Assembly: GCA_003641405.1 (NCBI GenBank)
Contig: QNAF01000011.1
Location: 1-18,680, forward strand
Reading direction: 5' to 3'
Source: Candidatus Zixiibacteriota bacterium
GTDB lineage: Bacteria > Zixibacteria > MSB-5A5 > GN15 > FEB-12
DNA: 18,680 bases
Shown here: one piece after another, positions 12,910 to 18,680 of the stretch
How positions within the stretch are numbered: the first letter of the stretch is position 1
Layout: the number at the start of each line of letters is the position of its first letter
Translations under genes and position numbers: made by a program
The notes under the pieces: generated by a model
The model's database searches: none
What the model saw: only the letters and a program-made list of their open reading frames with translations
What the model was told of the DNA's origin: nothing

Positions 12910-15900
12910 TCAGTAGTTATCCGTCCCGTCGCAGTTCTTCAGATAATGCGTCGGGGCGATAAACAGAGCATCTATCAATAATGACAGGTCGGCACCGTCA
13001 ATGAACATCGGGTCCGTAACCGGACGTACACTGGTGAAATCAACATCGGCTTCGTCAAGGCAAATCCCATCCCAGCCATTCGTCGGGTCAATGAACAAGC
13101 CGTTGATCATCGCCGACAGATCAGCGCCATCATAGTTGAAACCTAACGCTCCGCCACCCTGATCAAGATCACCGACGGACGGTGGAATACAGCAACTGCC
13201 GCCTGCAATGAAAGCCGCAAACACGCGTGACCAATCGCCAGAAGGTTCAGTGCGTACTCGCCAGTAGAATATCGAATCCTCGCCGAGCGGTGTTGGAGGC
13301 GACCAGGCATCGACAGCCAGACCGAACAGGTCATATATAGGACCACGCATATCATGGTAGCAATCTAGCTGGAAAGAGTACGGCGGAGCTCCGATACCAA
13401 GCCCTGACCAGTCAAATGTGGGTTGCGTATTGGATACAGGGATGCCGTTGGGCGGCTGTATAGAAGAGACCGGTTCGATTTCGTAGTAGAACTCAAGAGT
13501 ACCGCCGTCCCAGCTGCCGCGGCCATCAGGCCCGTAATCGTGGAAAATCGATGCTTTCGTCGTTCCGTTGACGCCTATTCCCATTGCGCATAATCCGCCC
13601 GTAAAGGTCTCATAGCGTATGATTTCGATAAAGTATTCGCCGTGCTGGACGTTGTAATCAATTGACTGTCCATCGATCGCGCCATCGCCGTCGAAGTCAA
13701 GTCGCCAGTAGTCGGCGCCGGGCACTGTCTGGAGATTTTGAGATATCACCTGGCCATTTGGATTGGTGACTTTGACCGACGCGTGCTCGTACCCAGTGAC
13801 AAACATCTCGTCGACGATAATAGGGTCATCGTCGTCGTCGTTGATAACCACAACAATATTGCCGTCATCTACGCCCCCCGACACAAAGTCGCCATTGCCA
13901 TCGCGGTCGAGGTCAAGCGCGGCGAGGATATAGGTGATGTCCGCACCTGCCTCCAGATCATAGAATTGCGGGTCACTGAATGCGCCCAGCCCGTCGCCGA
14001 AGTAGAACTCCAGGCGTCCATGAGTACCATTGGCCACTACAAGGTCCAGGTGACTGTCTTTGTTGGGATCCGCTGTTACCAGATCGTAGGCTACGCCATC
14101 GATGGCCCTAATCTCGGAACCGGACAAGTATCCGGTTCCATCGCCTATCCCAATCGCCATAGCGCTTTGGCCCGTAGGATTGGCCAAAGGAACAACCATT
14201 GCGTAATCCGGGTAGCTATCTTCGCTGAAATCAGCCACAACATGGGATGGAGCTACTTCGAGATCCGGTGTGCCCACCTGTTCGTGGGAATAATCCGAGA
14301 ACTGAGGAATAACCCCGCCGTCGTTTATATATATTATGATCTCATTGCCGGATAGCACTACGATATCATCCCTGCCGTCCAGATCGAAATCACTAACATT
14401 CACGGATTCAAACGTGATCCCCAGCGTCTCGCGGTCAAACGTACCGTCGCCGGTGCCTATGTAGATATCACCCGGAGCAACGATGAGATCAATGTAGTCA
14501 AAGCCGTCTTCGTTGAAGTAACCTGCTGCGAAGCCGGGCACAATATCTCGAAGGCCACCGCCCTTGGTTGCGATGGAAGATTGTGTGAATGATCTTGAGC
14601 CGTTGTTCATCAGCGTGTGGATGTGCGTGTTGGTGACGGCCACAATATCTATGAGCGTATCCGGGTTGATGTAATCAATCTCAATGGAGGCCTGGCTAAT
14701 GCCACTGTATGTGACCGGTGTTTCCAACGTGCCGCTGGGGGTTCCATAGGCGATATTCAATCCGTCGGTGGTGTTGCCGCAGTAGACAACGTCCATGTAG
14801 TTGTCACGATCAAGATCGGCGGCGCGAACGTAGTAGAAGTCTCCCGCGAAATCCTCGACAGGAGGTTCAAACTCAACCGTATCAATAATCTCTGCTTGAA
14901 CAGGTATTACTACTGTGCCCTTGCTTGCATCGTGCTCAATCTGGATCTCGCCGAGCAAGGTCTCGGACCAACCGGGATGATCAATGATACCGCCATTGTT
15001 TACAAAGACCGCAAAGGAATCAATACTATTTACTCCGGGCGGGATTACCATGAATGTTTCGCTCGCCTGGAGCCAACCGAATTCGCTACCCTGCAATTCA
15101 TTGGTCTGGATGTTCCAGAGGGTCAGATCAGTATTACCTCGGTTTTCAACGTAAACCCAGTACTCGGACTCAACCCCATGATCTACGAAGACCGTTCCAG
15201 AAAGTGCTCCTGAGTCAACCCATATGAGAGGTTCTTCTATCGGGTCTACACAAGCCAGGCGAATCCACTTAATCGGGTTGTCAGTGAATTGACCCTCGTC
15301 CAGTATGGCCGCTCCGGGACACAGGTCCTGCACATATTGAGCATGCAGGTAGTGATCACCGAAGTATGTGCCCGAAGGGTCAACAGTTGCGTTTCCAGGC
15401 CAGAGATATGGTCCCCCAACGCTCTCGTCCATTCCGTAACGGGACATAACAGGCCAGTTTTCGCTGCCACAACCCGGAGCCTCACAGCCGGGGGTGTATG
15501 TGTTCGTCAGATTCCGCGCTCGGTCCCATACGTAGCCGTCGAGTGTGGCCGACACTGACAGGAAAATCTCCCCATTGGCGCTCCACTCCGGATCGCCACC
15601 GCCGAGGCAGTCATCCGTGATGCCGTTCGGTACATCATTGAATTGCACCCAGGTGACATACATCCGGTCATTGCATTCCGAGATGGACGGCTTGGCTATA
15701 TTCAGAGTGTTCTCACCGCCCGCACACTCGGGTGGTTCCCAGTCGGCGTAGTGGACTACTGTAATGGCATCTGTGAACTCGTTCCAATGATACAGTCGTG
15801 AGGCTCTGGGATACCCGGTTGGACCGGTGTCGCTTGAAGTATCGCGCGCCACCCAGACAATGTGAATGTTCCCGTAGGTATCATACAAGCAAGACAGATC

Positions 15901-16803
15901 AGGCCATGCCGTGTAGTTCCCACCTGTGGATTGGTAATCCGTCAGGTTGACTTTTGGTCCCCAGGTCCAGCCATTGTCGGAGGACTCGCGGAAATAGACA
16001 TCGTAATGCTGGAGACCGAATTCATCCGGGATGCCGTATTCGTTTACCCAGCACAGGACTACGTTGTTTGTAACACGGGAAGCTGAAATCACTTGTGCCG
16101 GTACTGGGCAGGTGACAGTGTCCGGCACAAATGGCACGGCGTCCCAGGTACCAGCGTAGTTCATGCCTAGTTTCCGGAATAGCAAAAGGATTCCCGTTCC
16201 ACCTGCTGACTTCTCATAACAGAATAGGTAGGTCACACTGTCGATTAAGTCCTGTGAAACCTGATACTCCACTCTCGGCCATATGACCTCTGCACCTCCC
16301 TCTATTGTGAGCAACTTGATTGCTGAGGTGTCGATTCTTGACGCAGTGACCCAGCAATCGCCCTGGATGAAACCGTACCAGGCATGATTCATGTAAGTTG
16401 CATTCCCCGCTGTGTCGGCATGTCCGGAAAGCACCATTGCGTCAGCTTCGGGATCAACATCGAGATTAACGTAGCACGCATGCTGGTCAGGAGGAGGTGG
16501 GTTAACCGAACAGCCAAAGAGAGTACTGTAAGTCCATAGCCCTGAAATCGCGTCATAGCTGTTGTACCCCGCGACTCTTAGGGCTGTAGTGTCATCACTT
16601 GAGTATGTGTAACCGAAGTGAATAAACTGCCCAGGAAACCTCCAGTCAATCATCCGTCCCATGGACGCTGGCTGCTGCATGTCCCAATACGTGTTCACGA
16701 CCGTAGCGCCGGGGCTACCTTGGGCGTTAGCGGCAATTGGCAGAAAAAGTCCGGTCAACAGGACGAGGCCAACTGCAATCTTCTTGGTTCTTTGCCTGTT
16801 CAT
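12910..16803 (-). CDS. Large secreted FG-GAP protein with BNR-like N-terminus and dockerin-like tail
   Basis: A protein of 1297 residues. Residues 1-27 are a signal peptide (K-K core, ending A-N-A). Residues about 30-510 contain BNR/sialidase-type strands such as S-S-D-N-G-W-T-W-G-P-K-V-N-L-T and H-I-V-W-V-A-R-D, plus many Cys and Trp. This suggests a propeller, but no sialidase active site can be assigned. An Ig-like section (about 520-640, V-E-N-R-G-N-T-D-L-T) precedes about seven FG-GAP units (about 655-980; for example D-L-D-R-D-N-Y-M-D-V, D-F-D-L-D-G-R-D-D-I, D-L-D-R-D-G-N-G-D-F). A fibronectin-like domain follows (about 1110-1200, P-x-F-D-W, F-Y-W-R-V-R). Residues about 1202-1297 begin C-C-I-P-P-S-V-G-D-L-D and hold two D-G-A-D-L-S segments followed by L-F-I, ending N-C-D-G-T-D-N-Y. 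This is a dockerin-like, Cys-bounded Ca-binding pair. The TAGGAG ribosome binding site is the complement of 16813-16818. There is no type IX tail, unlike the other FG-GAP protein. Confidence 0.85.
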   Translation of the reverse strand: MNRQRTKKIAVGLVLLTGLFLPIAANAQGSPGATVVNTYWDMQQPASMGRMIDWRFPGQFIHFGYTYSSDDTTALRVAGYNSYDAISGLWTYSTLFGCSVNPPPPDQHACYVNLDVDPEADAMVLSGHADTAGNATYMNHAWYGFIQGDCWVTASRIDTSAIKLLTIEGGAEVIWPRVEYQVSQDLIDSVTYLFCYEKSAGGTGILLLFRKLGMNYAGTWDAVPFVPDTVTCPVPAQVISASRVTNNVVLCWVNEYGIPDEFGLQHYDVYFRESSDNGWTWGPKVNLTDYQSTGGNYTAWPDLSCLYDTYGNIHIVWVARDTSSDTGPTGYPRASRLYHWNEFTDAITVVHYADWEPPECAGGENTLNIAKPSISECNDRMYVTWVQFNDVPNGITDDCLGGGDPEWSANGEIFLSVSATLDGYVWDRARNLTNTYTPGCEAPGCGSENWPVMSRYGMDESVGGPYLWPGNATVDPSGTYFGDHYLHAQYVQDLCPGAAILDEGQFTDNPIKWIRLACVDPIEEPLIWVDSGALSGTVFVDHGVESEYWVYVENRGNTDLTLWNIQTNELQGSEFGWLQASETFMVIPPGVNSIDSFAVFVNNGGIIDHPGWSETLLGEIQIEHDASKGTVVIPVQAEIIDTVEFEPPVEDFAGDFYYVRAADLDRDNYMDVVYCGNTTDGLNIAYGTPSGTLETPVTYSGISQASIEIDYINPDTLIDIVAVTNTHIHTLMNNGSRSFTQSSIATKGGGLRDIVPGFAAGYFNEDGFDYIDLIVAPGDIYIGTGDGTFDRETLGITFESVNVSDFDLDGRDDIVVLSGNEIIIYINDGGVIPQFSDYSHEQVGTPDLEVAPSHVVADFSEDSYPDYAMVVPLANPTGQSAMAIGIGDGTGYLSGSEIRAIDGVAYDLVTADPNKDSHLDLVVANGTHGRLEFYFGDGLGAFSDPQFYDLEAGADITYILAALDLDRDGNGDFVSGGVDDGNIVVVINDDDDDPIIVDEMFVTGYEHASVKVTNPNGQVISQNLQTVPGADYWRLDFDGDGAIDGQSIDYNVQHGEYFIEIIRYETFTGGLCAMGIGVNGTTKASIFHDYGPDGRGSWDGGTLEFYYEIEPVSSIQPPNGIPVSNTQPTFDWSGLGIGAPPYSFQLDCYHDMRGPIYDLFGLAVDAWSPPTPLGEDSIFYWRVRTEPSGDWSRVFAAFIAGGSCCIPPSVGDLDQGGGALGFNYDGADLSAMINGLFIDPTNGWDGICLDEADVDFTSVRPVTDPMFIDGADLSLLIDALFIAPTHYLKNCDGTDNY

Positions 16804-16867
16804 GGCGTAGTACTCCTACCCGATGGAGTTAGATGTTTGTCTGCTCGTTTCAATCATAAGCTAAGCT

Positions 16868-16916
16868 GGCGAGGTAGTGTGCTTTCGGGAGGTCAGTGCG
16901 GGTTGTCTTGCTCGCC
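16868..16916 (-). other. Inverted repeat in the leader of the 1297-residue protein gene
   Basis: GGCGAG (16868-16873) and CTCGCC (16911-16916) could pair in the roughly 150-base leader predicted from the promoter below. The 37-base interior is C-rich on the transcript. I do not recognise a riboswitch class. Confidence 0.3.
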
Positions 16917-16962
16917 GGTATGTATCGACTCTATTCTGTCGTAAACCTAAATATCCAAGTAA

Positions 16963-16991
16963 ATTATAACTCCAAATCGCCATTTTGTCAA
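16963..16991 (-). promoter_or_regulatory. Perfect consensus sigma-70 promoter
   Basis: Read on the minus strand, TTGACA (complement of 16986-16991) and TATAAT (complement of 16963-16968) are both exact and separated by exactly 17 bases. Transcription would start near 16956 and leave about a 150-base leader before the ATG at 16803. An inverted repeat GTCAAA (16987-16992) / TTTGAC (17005-17010) overlaps the -35 box. Confidence 0.8.
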
Positions 16992-17044
16992 ACAGAAACG
17001 ACGTTTTGACGGCTACAGAGGGGCTTGCCAAATCCCTGCGGCTG

Positions 17045-17072
17045 TTGACAGAACGATGAGAGCGCGTATCTT
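17045..17072 (+). promoter_or_regulatory. Promoter predicting a leaderless MBL transcript
   Basis: TTGACA (17045-17050, exact -35) and TATCTT (17067-17072, four of six -10 positions) are separated by 16 bases. The expected start of transcription, about seven bases later, falls on the ATG at 17079. No Shine-Dalgarno sequence precedes that ATG. Confidence 0.55.
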
Positions 17073-17078
17073 GTCCGG

Positions 17079-17726
17079 ATGTCTAAACAAGTAAGTACAC
17101 TCGTGGTCGGTCCCTTTGCTGTTAATTGTTTCGTTTATTACGATGAACAGACTTCCGATGCAGTCATTATCGATCCCGGCGCCGAGGAAGCAGCTATCAG
17201 TGTCGAGGTCAAGCGCCTTGGTGTGAAACCTCTCGCAATACTGCTGACCCATGGCCACGGGGATCACATTGCCGCTGTGGCCGCTATCAAGGAACAGTTT
17301 AGCATTCCGCTCTATGTTGGTGCGGGAGAAGAGAACTTGCTTGCTAACCCCAGTGATAATGTATCCGCTTTTTTCGGAGAGCCCATCGTCTCGCCTCCGG
17401 CGGATCATCTGTTGACAGATGAGCAGATGGTGAAAATCGGCTCTATCGAGTTAAGAGTGCTCTCCACTCCGGGGCATACGCCGGGTGGTGTTTGCTATTT
17501 AGATGAGAGACAGGGGTGGTTGTTCTGCGGTGACTCGTTGTTTGCCGGGTCAATTGGCCGCACCGATTTCCCGGGCTCATCCCACACACAACTGATCCAG
17601 TCGATTAACCAGAAGATCATGAAACTGCCCGACAGCGTGGTCTGTCTTCCGGGTCACGGTCCACGGACAACCGTTGGAGCCGAACGCACCAGTAACCCGT
17701 TTCTTACCGGAGGCCAGTTTGCCTGA
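17079..17726 (+). CDS. MBL-fold metallohydrolase, glyoxalase II-like (YcbL type)
   Basis: A protein of 215 residues with a complete metallo-beta-lactamase fold. It has the N-terminal strand G-P-F-A-V-N-C-F-V-Y and I-I-D-P-G-A. The T-H-G-H-G-D-H motif supplies His58, His60, Asp62 and His63, and is followed by G-H-T-P-G-G (His133), G-D-S-L-F-A-G-S-I-G-R-T-D (Asp152) and P-G-H-G (His193). Together these give a full binuclear metal site. Length and the G-S-I-G-R-T-D-F-P-G sequence match small YcbL-like relatives of glyoxalase II, which hydrolyse thioesters such as S-lactoylglutathione. The exact substrate is unknown, since many FCB bacteria lack glutathione. It is cytosolic. The ATG has no ribosome binding site, which fits leaderless translation. 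The PHP gene follows with a short overlap. Confidence 0.9.
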   Translation: MSKQVSTLVVGPFAVNCFVYYDEQTSDAVIIDPGAEEAAISVEVKRLGVKPLAILLTHGHGDHIAAVAAIKEQFSIPLYVGAGEENLLANPSDNVSAFFGEPIVSPPADHLLTDEQMVKIGSIELRVLSTPGHTPGGVCYLDERQGWLFCGDSLFAGSIGRTDFPGSSHTQLIQSINQKIMKLPDSVVCLPGHGPRTTVGAERTSNPFLTGGQFA

Positions 17727-18576
17727 GTACAATCAACGGGAACCTCTTAGTATTCCGGGCTTGGCCGACTATCACTGTCACTGCGACTACTCAATTGATG
17801 CCACCGGTTCTATCGACGAGTACTGTATAGCAGCGCTCAGGCGCGGTCTGGTTGAGATCTGTTTCACCACTCACTTTGACAGCAACCCGAACAGTCTGGG
17901 TGATGCCGACCAGATACGGATCAACAGCGAATTGCAGCCGTCAATCCCTGAGAATCTGGCGCCATATGTGGAAGATGTTCGGCAGGCCGACGATACGTAC
18001 CATTCGAAAGGACTGTCGGTGAAACTCGGTTTGGAGTTTGGGTGGTACAAAGGCTGCGAAGAGGGCGTAGCACGTTTACGCGAGATGTACACATTCGACT
18101 ACATGCTGTGCGGGATTCACGAAGTGGGGAACGCCTGCTTTGCCTGCCGGGAGTGCTTTGAAGCCTGTTTCTCCAGCCTCTCAGTTGAGGAAGTCGTGGA
18201 CAAGTACACGAGACAGGTGGTGACAGCCGCAGAGAGTGGGGTTTTCGATACGATTGCTCACCTTGACTACATCAAGAAATACGGAACGGAGTTTTTCGGG
18301 CCGAAGCTTGAGGAACTGTTTGCAAAGGCGGCAAAAGAGCAGATTTTCCCGGCGTTAGTGAAATCCGGTACGGCGCTGGAAGTCAATACTTCCGGGATAC
18401 GGCACGGAATCGACAATTACTACCCGAGTATTCGCATTGTCAATGAAGCACGAAGAGCCGGTGTGGAGATTCGGCATCTCGGTTCCGATGCTCATGTACC
18501 CTGGCAGATCGGTCTTGATTTTGACGCTGCCGCTTCGCTGGTTTCTTCCTCCATGCCAGCCTGGGACGAAGATTGA
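17719..18576 (+). CDS. PHP-domain phosphoesterase, HisJ-like histidinol-phosphatase family
   Basis: I start this gene at the TTG of 17719, giving 285 residues. GGAGG at 17710-17714 precedes it, and it overlaps the end of the MBL gene by 8 bases. A TTG at 17674 is further upstream but has no such site. PHP motifs are D-Y-H-C-H-C-D-Y-S-I-D-A (His19, His21), F-T-T-H-F-D (His52), L-E-F-G-W, C-G-I-H-E-V, A-H-L-D-Y-I-K, V-N-T-S-G and G-S-D-A-H (255-259). This set supplies the metal ligands of a trinuclear PHP site. The length and the final G-S-D-A-H-x-P-x-x-I-G match HisJ-type histidinol-phosphatases, which make histidinol from its phosphate. Without other his genes nearby, another small phosphoester could be the substrate. 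A Cys-rich patch, C-F-A-C-R-E-C-F-E-A-C, is unusual for the family. Translational coupling to the MBL gene is likely. Confidence 0.85.
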   Translation: MPEYNQREPLSIPGLADYHCHCDYSIDATGSIDEYCIAALRRGLVEICFTTHFDSNPNSLGDADQIRINSELQPSIPENLAPYVEDVRQADDTYHSKGLSVKLGLEFGWYKGCEEGVARLREMYTFDYMLCGIHEVGNACFACRECFEACFSSLSVEEVVDKYTRQVVTAAESGVFDTIAHLDYIKKYGTEFFGPKLEELFAKAAKEQIFPALVKSGTALEVNTSGIRHGIDNYYPSIRIVNEARRAGVEIRHLGSDAHVPWQIGLDFDAAASLVSSSMPAWDED

Positions 18577-18589
18577 TCCGCTGCCCATC

Positions 18590-18680
18590 ATGCCCCGTCA
18601 ACAAATCAGGAAATTCCCACGGTCGTTCTATAATCGGCCCACACTTGAAGTTGCTCCTGATTTACTTGGTAAGTATATCG
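18590..18680 (+). CDS. 3-methyladenine DNA glycosylase (AAG/MPG family), 3' end outside window
   Basis: An ATG at 18590, 13 bases after the PHP stop, opens a frame that runs to the right edge. The visible 30 residues contain R-S-F-Y-N-R-P-T-L-E-V-A-P-D-L-L-G-K-Y, the highly characteristic start of the alkyladenine DNA glycosylase family (F-Y-x-R-P-T-L-E-V-A-x-D-L-L-G-K). These enzymes remove 3-methyladenine and hypoxanthine from DNA in base excision repair. No clear Shine-Dalgarno sequence is present, so translation may depend on coupling to the upstream gene. Only the N-terminus is visible, so intactness cannot be judged. Confidence 0.85.
   Translation, partial: MPRQQIRKFPRSFYNRPTLEVAPDLLGKYI

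Noticed and set aside
13738..15213. Two plus-strand open frames of about 200 residues opposite the 1297-residue protein gene
   Set aside because: Same cause: shadows of FG-GAP repeats. Their products are Val/Ile-rich repeat echoes with no start signals, and the minus-strand gene has signal peptide, promoter and domain support.
16804..16956. Possible cyclic-di-GMP or other riboswitch in the leader of the 1297-residue protein gene
   Set aside because: The conserved bases of known riboswitch classes that I can recall are not present. Only a 6-bp inverted repeat is seen.

Overview
The window is a chromosomal segment from a bacterium that looks like a member of the FCB superphylum, most like Zixibacteria-type candidate lineages. 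That placement is inference. It rests on a C-terminal NYPNPFNP-type sorting module (type IX secretion style), long FG-GAP repeat proteins, a Cys-flanked dockerin-like tail, a kinase fused to TolB-like and TPR modules, and GTG/TTG starts. No integrase, transposase, CRISPR array or phage structural gene was found.

Layout. 2-4240 (+): the 3' part of an exported Ig-domain protein whose start lies off the left edge, a CsgG/LamG-like/OmpA-type envelope protein, and an abutting pair of membrane proteins of the GIDE and LemA families. 4241-4632: non-coding, with an inverted repeat, a doubled GGTCACA motif, a possible promoter and a small hairpin. 4633-5790 (+): an N5-(carboxyethyl)ornithine synthase family dehydrogenase, followed in the same frame by the remains of an outer-membrane beta-barrel gene (5791-6090). 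6230-8665 (+): a secreted 14-repeat FG-GAP protein with a type IX sorting tail. 8930-9017 (+): tRNA-Leu(UAA) with its own likely promoter. 9046-11466 (-) and 11569-12855 (+): a divergent Ser/Thr kinase and PPM-type phosphatase sharing a 102-base intergenic region that holds a palindrome. 12910-16803 (-): a 1297-residue secreted protein, read from a perfect TTGACA-N17-TATAAT promoter. 17079-18680 (+): an MBL-fold hydrolase that may be leaderless, an overlapping PHP phosphoesterase, and the 5' end of a 3-methyladenine DNA glycosylase gene cut by the right edge.

How the genes relate. The left block is about the cell envelope (export, outer membrane, peptidoglycan anchoring, membrane quality control). 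The kinase/phosphatase divergon is a plausible reversible phospho-signalling unit. The two large FG-GAP proteins are exported surface or extracellular proteins with different C-terminal modules. The right block is a small soluble-enzyme operon. I see no complete, wholly new system. The best leads are the CsgG-OmpA fusion, the kinase/phosphatase divergon, the leaderless and perfect-consensus promoters of the last divergent region, the orphan CEOS-like enzyme beside a decayed barrel gene, and the repeated GGTCACA motifs.
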